Source: Candidatus Altimarinota bacterium (GTDB lineage Bacteria > Patescibacteriota > Gracilibacteria > UBA4473). Taken from it: 29,275 bases of DNA. The notes under the pieces are model-generated. The model did no database searches and was not told where the DNA came from. It saw only the letters and a list, made by a program, of their open reading frames with translations. The position numbers and the translations under genes are program-made. The stretch is taken from contig JALVIB010000045.1 in the NCBI GenBank assembly GCA_027028725.1, positions 1 through 29,275 of the forward strand, in the 5' to 3' direction. Below are positions 16,462 through 23,872 of this stretch, piece after piece. Position 1 is the first letter of the stretch, and each line of letters begins with the position of its first letter.

Positions 16462-16611
16462 CATTTTGTCATTCTGGCTTGTCCAGAATCTAAAAGGCTT
16501 TTTGGATTCTCGACTGAACTCAAATTTTAACTTGTTTTTGGCGAGAATGACGGACAAAACTAAAAATAGGAAGCAGATTGTCGCGTCGCTCGTTCCTTGC
16601 AATGACGATGA
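16462..16611. repeat. Decayed palindromic dispersed repeats
   Basis: The stretch before the purD 3' end holds two repeat types seen in many bacterial genomes. The first has hairpin arms ATTCTGG/CCAGAAT (16471-16489) and ATTCTCG/CGAGAAT (about 16506-16548), like the TGTCATTCCCG...CGGGAATCC family. The second resembles GATTG-TCGC-GTCGCTCG...GCAATGACG (about 16575-16608). The 63- and 128-codon frames across them look like chance. Confidence 0.5.
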
Positions 16612-16625
16612 TTTTTCGCGGGATT

Positions 16626-17951
16626 TTATTCCACAAGTTTCATCCGTTTCTCAATCAATTCTTTCGTTCCAATATCAGACCGATAAAATAAATGCTCTAA
16701 CGGAAATTCGCGGATTTTTGCTTCGCAGTTTTCATTTGCTTCGGCGAGATTTTTCCCAATCCCTAAAACAGCAATGGCTCGTCCACCATTCAAAATATAC
16801 TTACCGTCTTCTTCTTTAATTCCCGCGAAAAAAACCTTGGCTTTTTCCTCATCCCAGTTTTTTGGTAAATCCAAAATCGCTCCTTTTTGCGGATTTTGCG
16901 GATAACCTTTGGCACAAAGATATTTTAGTACCGTTGCTTTCGGCTCAAATTGCAGTTTAGAAATCTCGCGAAGTTTTCCTTGAACGGCTTTTTCGCAAAC
17001 TTCAACAAAATCAGTTTTCATCATCGGCAAAATATTCAACGCCTCGGGATCACCAAAACGCGCGTTGTATTCAATCAATTTTACGCCATTTTTCGTTTTA
17101 ATAAATCCACCGTACATCACGCCAACATACTTTTCGCCAGTTTCTTTTTCAATCGCTTGCATCGTTTGTACCGTAATTTCGCGGGCTTTTTGCAAATCTT
17201 TTTCATCCAAAAACGGCAAAGACCAATTTTCATCAGAAATCGTTCCCATTCCCCCAGTTTGTGGACCAGTGTCATCAATTCCCGCGAGTTTATTATCTTG
17301 TATCGCTTGCGTGTCGAGAACAGTTTCGCCATCGACAATAGAAATTACCGAAAACTCGGGACCAATTAATTTTTCCTCCAAAACCACGCGCCCAAATTTC
17401 TCAATTGATTTTCTCGCGAAATTTTCAGCGGTTTCAAAATCATCAAAATGTGCACCAGCGACCAATACACCTTTTCCGCCCAAAAGTCCGTCCGCTTTGA
17501 CGACAATTTGTCCGTCAAATTTTTGATAAAATTTTTCGCGGGATTTTGTGTCCTCTGCATCTTCTGAGACAAAAAATTCTGGCGAAGCATCGATTTCGTA
17601 TTTTTTCAAAAGATTTCGCGTAAAACTTTTGGAAGTTTCTAGTTGAACATTTTTTTGACTAGGGGCAAAGCAGGGGATTCCTATTTTCTTCAAAAAGTCG
17701 CTCATACCATCGGCAATCGGATTTTCTGGTCCAATGATAACCAAATCTGGTTGGATTTTTCCCGCGAAATTTTCCAAATCCTCAAAATTATTCAGTCGGT
17801 CAGTCAGTAGAATTTCGGCTCCTAATTTTTTAATCCCAGGATTTACGGTTGTCGCGAAGTTATAAATTCGCGGGTTTTGAGGCGATTTTTTTAACGCATA
17901 ACAAATAGCATTTTCGCTACCTCCGTTGCCGACAACAATTATTTTTTTCAT
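16626..17951 (-). CDS. purD: Phosphoribosylamine-glycine ligase
   Basis: It joins glycine to 5-phosphoribosylamine with ATP, the second step of de novo purine synthesis. The 441-residue protein shows the family order: an N-terminal Rossmann-like part with VVGNGGSENAI and VIIGPENPIADG, the PSQKNVQLETSKSFTRN segment, and the ATP-grasp domain with VVKADGLLGGKGV, EEKLIGPEFSV, TGPQTGGMGT and YNARFGDPEALN. The C-terminal part has GGRAIAVLGIG. The start is the ATG at 17949-17951; a TTG two codons upstream is less likely. It stands alone among repeats, with no other pur gene in view. Exact copies of the dispersed motif lie inside it at 16821, 17534 and 17760, and one is two bases past its stop. Confidence 0.95.
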   Translation of the reverse strand: MKKIIVVGNGGSENAICYALKKSPQNPRIYNFATTVNPGIKKLGAEILLTDRLNNFEDLENFAGKIQPDLVIIGPENPIADGMSDFLKKIGIPCFAPSQKNVQLETSKSFTRNLLKKYEIDASPEFFVSEDAEDTKSREKFYQKFDGQIVVKADGLLGGKGVLVAGAHFDDFETAENFARKSIEKFGRVVLEEKLIGPEFSVISIVDGETVLDTQAIQDNKLAGIDDTGPQTGGMGTISDENWSLPFLDEKDLQKAREITVQTMQAIEKETGEKYVGVMYGGFIKTKNGVKLIEYNARFGDPEALNILPMMKTDFVEVCEKAVQGKLREISKLQFEPKATVLKYLCAKGYPQNPQKGAILDLPKNWDEEKAKVFFAGIKEEDGKYILNGGRAIAVLGIGKNLAEANENCEAKIREFPLEHLFYRSDIGTKELIEKRMKLVE

Positions 17952-18088
17952 CGCCAAAAGTTTAGCGAAGTGAGATTTTTAAGCAAAATTTACCGAGAAT
18001 TTAATTTCATTCTTTTTGAATCGGCATTAGTTTTATTTAGCCACTCATTCTTCGTGGAATAAAACTTAAATCGCGGGATTTTCAATTT

Positions 18089-18124
18089 CCCCCCTGACAA
18101 GGGGGGATTGAGGGGGGTTGATTT
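18089..18124. repeat. REP-like C-rich/G-rich palindromic repeat, copy A
   Basis: The pattern is TCCCCCCTGACAAGGGGGG, then a third G tract (GAGGGGGG) and TTGATTT. The same unit, in the form TTCCCCCTTGATAAAGGGGG-AGGGGGATTT, recurs at 18572, 18647, 24563 and 25691. It is a widespread type of small palindromic element. Confidence 0.7.
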
Positions 18125-18182
18125 AAAAATAATTCTTCTTACTTTTTTTATGAGAAAAAAAGTAAGCAAAAAACTCACCCCG

Positions 18183-18515
18183 TTAAGAAATTAGCAATTC
18201 TCAATCAACTCAGTCGCTAAACTCCGCAAGGAAAAATCCCGCGAAAATTTTTTAAAACAAAGGGATTTTTCTGGTGCTCCGTTTAGACGCTCCCTTCGTT
18301 GTGAGAATCAAGGAAACTCTGATAAATAAAAATTCTATGTAATGGAGAAATTGAACAGGCGCAAAAACAAAATTCACCTTTTTGGCTAATTTTCTTTCGA
18401 AATAGTGATTTCCGTAGCTAGCTACAAAAATCAATTTCTCGAAAAAATTATCTCAAAAATCTTAAAATTTTCTGTTTTGCGTTATTTATCAGAGTTTCCT
18501 TAGCTAATTTCTTAA
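18183..18515. mobile_element. MITE-like element with long inverted ends
   Basis: A perfect 20-bp inverted repeat AAGGAAACTCTGATAAATAA (18310-18329 and 18482-18501) is bracketed by a second 13-bp inverted repeat TTAAGAAATTAGC (18183-18195 and 18503-18515). On the right side the two arms are separated by one base, on the left by 114 bases, so the left end seems to have taken an insertion containing a dispersed-motif copy at 18237. Inside is a further palindrome GTAGCTAGCTAC (about 18413-18424) flanked by complementary arms. No transposase is encoded. The GGAA ends and the adjacent TTAG recall IS5-family elements, which is only a suggestion. Confidence 0.6.
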
Positions 18516-18571
18516 ATGGGGATTAATTGGAATTGGTTTTTATTAAAAATCCCGCGAAATTTTCTGTGAAA

Positions 18572-18605
18572 GTCCCTCTTGATAAAGAGGGATTTAGGGA
18601 GATTT
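18572..18605. repeat. REP-like palindromic repeat, copy B
   Basis: GTCCCTCTTGATAAAGAGGG is followed by ATTTAGGGAGATTT, a shortened variant of the unit at 18089. It lies 12 bases after a dispersed-motif copy. Confidence 0.65.
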
Positions 18606-18646
18606 GTAATAATGAAATTCAATAAAAAGAGGAATTTTTTTTTGGC

Positions 18647-18711
18647 AAATCCCCCTTTGTGTTTCGCCTTACATTTCGTCCCCCTTTGTCAAGGGGGAAA
18701 ATAAGGATTTT
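18647..18711. repeat. REP-like palindromic repeat, copy C (interrupted)
   Basis: AAATCCCCCTTTGTG is followed after about 25 bases by GTCCCCCTTTGTCAAGGGGG and a T-rich end. It looks like a unit in reverse order with a small insertion between its arms. Together with 18089, 18183 and 18572 it fills the 780-bp gap between purD and the pilus operon; I see no real gene there. Confidence 0.6.
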
Positions 18712-18732
18712 TTTTAATTTTTTCGCGGGATT

Positions 18733-19932
18733 TTATCCGATAACTTTGTCGTTCATCTGTAAAATCGGCAAATAAATCGCCAAAATCAAGAAAACTGCCC
18801 CAGCCGCCATAATCATCAAAATAACCGGCTCCATTAGTTTTGAAATAGTTGAGATTTTTCGATTAAGTTCTTCGTCGTAATAATCCGCGAGTTTTTCTAA
18901 AACTGGTCCAATGGAAGCAGTCTTCTCACCAATGTTCAGCATGCTCACTAGCATTTTTGGAAAAAGTCGCTCGTCGTCAGAAAAGTTTTCAGAAATTTCA
19001 ATCCCTTTCGCCAAATCTTTGGCAGTTAGTAAAAGTTTTTTTTGGTAAACGGGGTTTCCCGTAGCGTGAGCAGAAATTTTTAACCCTTCAATAATAGGAA
19101 CTCCGGAACTAATTAAAAAGGAAAAAATTCGCGAGAATCTACTTAAAACAATTCGGCGAACAAAATCACTAATAACTGGTGTTGATAACATTAAATTACT
19201 CCAAATATAAGATCCGCTTTTAGTGCTTTTCCAAAAGAAAAACGTTCCTAAAGCAGTAGAAATACTCAAAATAATTGCTAGCCAATGTTGAGTTAGCATT
19301 TCATTTCCGGCAATCAGCATTCGAGTTGGTAAAGGCAAGTTGCTAGCATCTTGGAATAATTCCAACAATTTAGGAACAACAAAAACCAAAACAACAACAG
19401 ACAAAAGCGCCATTACCACAATAATAATTATCGGGTACATCATCACACTTTTAACTTTTTTCTTAATCGTACTCATCTGTTCGTATTGTGACACAAGCTC
19501 TTTCAAAACTTCAGTCAGTTTACCGGATTTCTCACCGGCATGAATAATAGAACAGGTTGCGTCATCAAAAACAGTTCCTTGAGCAAGCATAGCCTCGGCT
19601 AAACTTTCTCCATCACGAATTCTGTGATGAATATCTTTTACGATAATTTTTAAATGTTCATTAACGATTTGGTTTTGCAATAATTGTAATGCTTCAGAAA
19701 TAGGAATTCCAGCATTTACCACTGCTGCGAATAATTCAAAGAATAATAATTTATCCGAAAGCGGGATTGGCGAATGCGTAATCACCCATTTGTTCACATT
19801 ATCAAAGATATCTTTTAAGGTTAGATTTTGAGACTGTTTTTCTGTTTGGCGAGTATTTTCGCGGATATCTAGGATGATATCTTCACCATCATTTATAATA
19901 TTAGGATTAACTGGTAAATTATTTTCAGTCAT
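18733..19932 (-). CDS. pilC: Type IV pilus inner-membrane platform protein, PilC/GspF family
   Basis: This is the polytopic platform on which the assembly ATPase acts to add pilins to the fibre. The 399-residue protein has a charged N-terminal tail, then two GspF domains, each with the family pattern (LLFFELFAAVVNAGIPISEAL ... IIHAGEKSGKLTEVL, and FSRIFSFLISSGVPIIEGL ... MLNIGEKTASIGPVL). Membrane helices are at about 163-187, 215-235 and near the C-terminus (LMEPVILMIMAAGAVFLILAIY). It is the last gene of the pilN-pilO-pilB-pilC order, four bases downstream of the ATPase. Its stop is followed after two bases by a copy of the dispersed motif. No pilin or retraction ATPase gene lies nearby. 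Confidence 0.92.
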   Translation of the reverse strand: MTENNLPVNPNIINDGEDIILDIRENTRQTEKQSQNLTLKDIFDNVNKWVITHSPIPLSDKLLFFELFAAVVNAGIPISEALQLLQNQIVNEHLKIIVKDIHHRIRDGESLAEAMLAQGTVFDDATCSIIHAGEKSGKLTEVLKELVSQYEQMSTIKKKVKSVMMYPIIIIVVMALLSVVVLVFVVPKLLELFQDASNLPLPTRMLIAGNEMLTQHWLAIILSISTALGTFFFWKSTKSGSYIWSNLMLSTPVISDFVRRIVLSRFSRIFSFLISSGVPIIEGLKISAHATGNPVYQKKLLLTAKDLAKGIEISENFSDDERLFPKMLVSMLNIGEKTASIGPVLEKLADYYDEELNRKISTISKLMEPVILMIMAAGAVFLILAIYLPILQMNDKVIG

Positions 19933-19936
19933 TTTT

Positions 19937-21181
19937 TTATTTTTTAACTAATTTATAGACTTCTTCAATAGAAGTAATTCCTTGAAGTGCTTTAATTAAA
20001 CCATCTTGTTCTAAAGAAAGCATCCCTTCTTTTTTCGCGATCTCTTCTAATTGGAAGGCTGCCATTCCTGATAAAATAGATTCCTTCAATTGTTTACTCA
20101 TATCCAAAACCTCATAAATACCAACTCGACCTTTATAACTATTTCCATCACATTTCTCACAACCATTTTCACTTGGTTGATAAAGGACAGGATTATTTAA
20201 AATACTCATATCAAAATCATCTGGTGGATTGAAAATAGCAAAAGCCTCGCGAATTTTTTTCTCAGCATCAGAGCTCGGTGGATGAGGAACTTTACAGTGT
20301 TCACAAAGTCTTCGAGAAAGCCTTTGGGCAATAATTAAGTTAATGGAAGAAGTAATTAGAAAGTCTGGAACTTTCATATTCAAAATTCGCGTAATTGTTT
20401 CAATTGCAGAATTGGTATGGATGGTAGAAAGTACCAAGTGTCCAGTTAGAGATGCTTCAATAGCAATATCAATAGTTTCTTTATCACGGATCTCCCCCAC
20501 CATTATAATGTCAGGATCTTGTCGTAGTGCAGTTCTTAAACCATTCGCAAAGGTATAACCGATATCAGGTCTAATTTGTGATTGATTTAAACCATCCATT
20601 TGGTTTTCAATCGGATCTTCGAAGGTCATAATGTTTTTTTCTGGCGAATTTAAGACGCTCATCGCCGAATACATAGTGGTAGTTTTACCTGATCCGGTAG
20701 GTCCAGAAGTCAGGATAATTCCATTTGGCTCATTAATTGCCTTCAAAAACAAATCATAGTTATGCCCAACAATTCCTAATTGGGAAAGTGTCGGGATTTT
20801 TTTTGATTTATCCAAAATACGCATTACTACTTTCTCTCCATTCGGAGTTGGTAAAGTTGAAGTACGTAAATCAACTTCAATTTGTCCAACGAAAGTATTA
20901 ATTCGTCCATCCTGAGGAATTCTTGTTTCGTCAATTTTCAAATTTGACATAATTTTTAATTTGGAAACAACTCCTGGATGAAGATTTAAAGGATATTCAA
21001 TTAAAACTTGTAAAATACCATCAACACGGGTGCGAACTCGGACCAAATTTCTTCCTGGTTCAATATGTATATCTGATGCTCCCTGTAAAAGGGAAATTTC
21101 CATAATAGAATTAATTATTTTAGGAATATTCCCTTCAACAATATAATCTTGAAGCTGTTTAACTTTTTTGCTATTGGTCAT
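19937..21181 (-). CDS. pilB: Type IV pilus assembly ATPase, PilB/GspE family, short form
   Basis: It powers pilus extension by ATP hydrolysis as a hexamer at the cytoplasmic membrane. All motor motifs are present in 414 residues: Walker A GPTGSGKTT (160-168), Asp box TFEDPIE, Walker B IIMVGE (225-230), His box TGHLVLSTIHTN, and four zinc-binding Cys (293, 296, 341, 344). Typical PilB has 550-570 residues. The missing part is the N-terminal MshEN region, which in relatives can bind cyclic di-GMP. The first residues of the pilO-like gene's end overlap its start by 11 bases, so the two are translationally linked. The Cys tetrad argues against a PilT retraction motor. Confidence 0.93.
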   Translation of the reverse strand: MTNSKKVKQLQDYIVEGNIPKIINSIMEISLLQGASDIHIEPGRNLVRVRTRVDGILQVLIEYPLNLHPGVVSKLKIMSNLKIDETRIPQDGRINTFVGQIEVDLRTSTLPTPNGEKVVMRILDKSKKIPTLSQLGIVGHNYDLFLKAINEPNGIILTSGPTGSGKTTTMYSAMSVLNSPEKNIMTFEDPIENQMDGLNQSQIRPDIGYTFANGLRTALRQDPDIIMVGEIRDKETIDIAIEASLTGHLVLSTIHTNSAIETITRILNMKVPDFLITSSINLIIAQRLSRRLCEHCKVPHPPSSDAEKKIREAFAIFNPPDDFDMSILNNPVLYQPSENGCEKCDGNSYKGRVGIYEVLDMSKQLKESILSGMAAFQLEEIAKKEGMLSLEQDGLIKALQGITSIEEVYKLVKK

Positions 21182-21872
21182 TTTTTGATTTTTGAGAGAA
21201 AAAATTTACTTGAATTTCTGTATTTAATAATCCTGGGATAACATTTTTACTATCTTCATCTTTATTAGAAATAATTGATTCTATATTGGCAATAGGAAGC
21301 GTGTTTTCACGAAGGAAATTCTTAGTAGAAACGTCTTCACTTATAAGTGAGCCAGGAGTATTTTGAGCATTAATAAGTTTTGAAGGTAGTGAATTATTTT
21401 GAATATAGAAAATAAAATCTTTAAGGGAGTCTTTGTTTGATTTAATAGATAAATTAACTGAAGTTTTAGTATAGTTTTCGCTTTCTTGTTTAGAAAAAGA
21501 AATAGAACTTATTTCAAATAAAGAAGTTGGATTAATTAAAGAATATTGTAATGAATATAGTTCCAATATTTTTGCTATTTTATCAGTGTCAATATTTTCT
21601 GGGAATAATAATTTTTCCTTTTTTAAAAAATCTTTAGCTATTTTATTAAATTCTTTTTCAATTTCTGTAAGCTTGTCTTTTTTTAAACTAATCTCGTTTT
21701 CATGCTCGCTGTTTGCAACTTTAAGAGAAGCTATATTTTGACGAATTTCAAAATATTTTTGAACACTAGGGATTGTTGCCAGTAATGTAAATAGAAGAGA
21801 AACAATTATTACACCAATCCAGAAATATATATTTCCACAACGATTTTTGTTTTTTTTATCTAAGAAAGGCAT
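21171..21872 (-). CDS. PilO-like pilus alignment protein
   Basis: The 233-residue protein has a short cytoplasmic start, one membrane helix (about 16-37), a coiled coil (about 45-85) and a mixed alpha/beta C-terminal part ending in a flexible tail. This is the layout of PilO, which with PilN links the inner-membrane motor to the outer parts of the pilus machine. Sequence similarity is too weak to see by eye, so the call rests on layout and on its place between the pilN-like and pilB genes. It ends in TAG and overlaps pilB by 11 bases. Confidence 0.65.
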   Translation of the reverse strand: MPFLDKKNKNRCGNIYFWIGVIIVSLLFTLLATIPSVQKYFEIRQNIASLKVANSEHENEISLKKDKLTEIEKEFNKIAKDFLKKEKLLFPENIDTDKIAKILELYSLQYSLINPTSLFEISSISFSKQESENYTKTSVNLSIKSNKDSLKDFIFYIQNNSLPSKLINAQNTPGSLISEDVSTKNFLRENTLPIANIESIISNKDEDSKNVIPGLLNTEIQVNFFSQKSKNDQ

Positions 21873-21873
21873 T

Positions 21874-22842
21874 TTATTTATTATTAGGAATATTTTGAAT
21901 GTTGTAATGTATTAATTTTTTTTGTGGGAATTTTTTTCTAAACCAATTTTGATATTCAATAAATTTTTTATCCATAGAATCTTTTTCTTCTGGCATTTGA
22001 ACTTCTAAACTAATAGAAAAATCAGTTGAATAATCTCCATCTTCATTTTTTTCTCGCGAAAAACTAGTTAATTGTTGACCATTTTTATAAATAGGAAATG
22101 AATTGAGGATATCAATAAATTCAATATTTAAAACAACAATTTTCCCTAAAATTTGAGTAATTGTAGCTGAAAAAGAAACCTGTTTCCTACTTGCAGAAAT
22201 GTCTTTTATTTCGACTCTGTCATATAATCCATCGATAATATTATGTGAATCTTTATAACTTGGGTCATTTAAATATGTAGCAATATCTTTAATTCCATCA
22301 ATTAATCCAATAACAGTTTCTCCATCTTTGTTAACAGTATCAAACCAGGTTAGCTGACTTTCGCGAATTTTTTTGATGTCTTCAGAAAATAGTGTGTAAT
22401 ATTTGTTTTCAATTTTATTCTCAAAACTTTTTATCTTGTTTTCGATTTCTGCTTTCTGCATTTCCAATTCCATACCTTTGTTTTCAAGTTCAGCCACTTC
22501 TAATCCCATATTTCTCTCAATTCCAAACTTGGACAACCAAGAATTAGTTGGAGAAATATTGGCTTTCATAAAAACAAAAACAAAGATTGTTGCCAGACTC
22601 AAAACTGTCGCGATATTTTTCAAAAGACAAGCAAGTTTAGCCTGTTTCCTCTTTTTTTCAGCCATATCGGCTCGTTCTTGTTTAGATTTAATAGTTGTTG
22701 GCAGAATTCCTTTAACATTCTTATTCACTAAAACATCCGGCGTCTTGGGACTGACCGGTTCAGCTTTTTTCGCAATCGGAGAAGCTTCTTTTTTGGGTAA
22801 GTTTGGTGAAGCCAAAATTGGTTTTTTACTTGGTAATTCCAT
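21874..22842 (-). CDS. PilN-like pilus alignment protein
   Basis: The 322-residue protein opens with a Pro/Lys-rich cytoplasmic tail (1-70), followed by one membrane helix (about 70-95), a coiled coil (about 115-150) and a periplasm-side domain. This agrees with PilN, although its tail is longer than usual. No PilM-like actin-fold partner is present here. It is the first gene of the pilus operon, with a strong promoter just upstream and one base between it and the pilO-like gene. The call depends on layout and gene order. Confidence 0.6.
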   Translation of the reverse strand: MELPSKKPILASPNLPKKEASPIAKKAEPVSPKTPDVLVNKNVKGILPTTIKSKQERADMAEKKRKQAKLACLLKNIATVLSLATIFVFVFMKANISPTNSWLSKFGIERNMGLEVAELENKGMELEMQKAEIENKIKSFENKIENKYYTLFSEDIKKIRESQLTWFDTVNKDGETVIGLIDGIKDIATYLNDPSYKDSHNIIDGLYDRVEIKDISASRKQVSFSATITQILGKIVVLNIEFIDILNSFPIYKNGQQLTSFSREKNEDGDYSTDFSISLEVQMPEEKDSMDKKFIEYQNWFRKKFPQKKLIHYNIQNIPNNK

Positions 22843-22875
22843 TTGTTTTTGTTTTTTTATTTTTTTGTTCCTGCG

Positions 22876-22904
22876 ATTATACCTGAATTTACTCCAAAAT
22901 TCAA
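22876..22904 (-). promoter_or_regulatory. Promoter of the pilus operon
   Basis: On the minus strand, TTGAAT (22904-22899), a 17-bp spacer and a perfect TATAAT (22881-22876). The leader is about 27 bases long. The CAGGTATAAT context is shared with the lactate dehydrogenase promoter. Confidence 0.8.
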
Positions 22905-22906
22905 AT

Positions 22907-22934
22907 AAAACCCACTTAATTATAAGTGAGTTTT
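22907..22934 (-). terminator. Rho-independent terminator after rpsR
   Basis: The 12-bp stem AAAACTCACTTA / TAAGTGGGTTTT (one G-T pair) with a 4-base loop is followed by T-rich sequence on the minus strand. It separates the ribosomal genes from the pilus operon. Confidence 0.8.
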
Positions 22935-22963
22935 ATAGTTAATGCAAAAATCCCGCGAAATTT

Positions 22964-23191
22964 TTACTTTTCGTAGCGAACAAAAGGTAGTAATCCCATA
23001 ATTCGCGCTTTTTTAATCGCGTTTGATAATTGCTTTTGGTGTTTTAGGCAAATTCCTGTGTGGAATCGGCTTTGGATTGAGCGGTAGAATGTAATAAATT
23101 GTGATAACATTCCCGCATCTTTGTAATCAATGTATTTAACATTATTTCTACACATTGTGCAGACGAATTTTTTTGGTCGAACAGTAGTCAT
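22964..23191 (-). CDS. rpsR: Small ribosomal subunit protein bS18
   Basis: S18 pairs with S6 on the platform of the 30S subunit. The 75-residue protein has the family core YIDYKDAGMLSQFITFYRSI and the basic end LSNAIKKARIMGLLPFV. Cys11, Cys14, Cys48 and His51 form a zinc-binding set, found in the zinc-containing form of S18. It lies 19 bases downstream of rpsF without the ssb gene that often stands between them. The stop is followed after three bases by a dispersed-motif copy and then a terminator. Confidence 0.96.
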   Translation of the reverse strand: MTTVRPKKFVCTMCRNNVKYIDYKDAGMLSQFITFYRSIQSRFHTGICLKHQKQLSNAIKKARIMGLLPFVRYEK

Positions 23192-23210
23192 TTTGGTAAA
23201 AGTTTAGTAA

Positions 23211-23723
23211 TTATAATCCAATAGAAGCATCATCAAGGATAGCATCAAGTTTTTCATCAATTTTATCCTTTTTTACTTCAGGCTTTTTCTCCTCCTTTGG
23301 AGTTTCCGCTTTTTTCGCGGGTTTTTCAGCTTTTTCGGCTGTTTCTTCTTTTTTCTCTGTTTCTTTTACTTCTTCCTCTTTCGCCTTTGCTTCACTAGCT
23401 TTCAAATCAGCATATTTAACCGGTTTTGGTGCATCTTTCGGAACTTTTGTCACCAAAAATCGAACAATGTTGGTATCAATGTTTAGTTCTCGTTCCAAAT
23501 CTTTTACTTTAGAACCATCAAAATCAAATTGTAAAACGGTGTAGTATCCCCATTTTTCACCATCGATTTTATAGGCGAACCCTTTGGCTCCCCAGAAATC
23601 TTCAAAAGTAACTTTACCTCCGAAGTTAGTAATTCGTTTTTTCAACGACTCGTCAGCGATTTTTTTGGCTTCTTTCTCGTCAACAGAATTGACGATGATA
23701 GCCATAATTTCGTATTTTTTCAT
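23211..23723 (-). CDS. rpsF: Small ribosomal subunit protein bS6 with long acidic/basic tail
   Basis: S6 binds S18 and the central domain of 16S rRNA. Residues 1-100 are a normal S6 fold: MKKYEIMAIIVNS, the KGFAYKIDGEKWGYYTVLQFDF strand pair, and the NIVRFLVTKV strand. The following 70 residues are a Lys/Glu/Ala-rich tail, longer than most S6 tails, ending in a short possible helix (IDEKLDAILDDASIGL). Its leader holds a hairpin with a CCG-containing loop of the kind that the S6:S18 pair binds to control its own operon. Confidence 0.94.
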   Translation of the reverse strand: MKKYEIMAIIVNSVDEKEAKKIADESLKKRITNFGGKVTFEDFWGAKGFAYKIDGEKWGYYTVLQFDFDGSKVKDLERELNIDTNIVRFLVTKVPKDAPKPVKYADLKASEAKAKEEEVKETEKKEETAEKAEKPAKKAETPKEEKKPEVKKDKIDEKLDAILDDASIGL

Positions 23724-23739
23724 GCTTTATGGACGGGTT

Positions 23740-23767
23740 AAGAAATATTCCGGCCCACAGATTTCTT
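23740..23767 (-). promoter_or_regulatory. Candidate S6:S18 autoregulatory leader hairpin
   Basis: On the minus strand the leader forms AAGAAAT-(14-base loop containing GGGCCGG)-ATTTCTT, 16 bases before the rpsF ATG. Known rpsF leaders carry a hairpin with an exposed CCG that mimics the S18 site in 16S rRNA. Position, stem and CCG agree; the fine structure is not verified. Confidence 0.5.
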
Positions 23768-23790
23768 GGAATTGTGAGCAAAGCAGGCGA

Positions 23791-23818
23791 AATATAGATT
23801 TATTAGATTGAAAGTCAA
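23791..23818 (-). promoter_or_regulatory. Promoter of rpsF-rpsR
   Basis: On the minus strand, TTGACT (23818-23813), a 16-bp spacer and TATATT (23796-23791). The leader is about 60 bases and includes the CCG hairpin. Confidence 0.7.
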
Positions 23819-23872
23819 ATTTTTCGCGGGATTTTGGACACTTTTTGTTAATTCCTCTAAAATTCGCGGGAA

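Noticed and set aside
16433..16819. A 128-codon frame on the plus strand
   Set aside because: It crosses decayed palindromic repeats and then the purD 3' end, with no recognisable domain.
17065..17526. A 153-codon frame on the plus strand within purD
   Set aside because: It lies entirely inside the well-supported purD gene and resembles no protein.
17990..18178. A 62-codon frame on the minus strand
   Set aside because: Its middle (TPLNPPLSGG) is simply the translation of a REP-like repeat, and it has no start or context support.
18089..18711. Repeats that might be a CRISPR array
   Set aside because: Units differ in length and orientation, spacing is irregular, and there are no cas genes. 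They fit REP-like palindromes.
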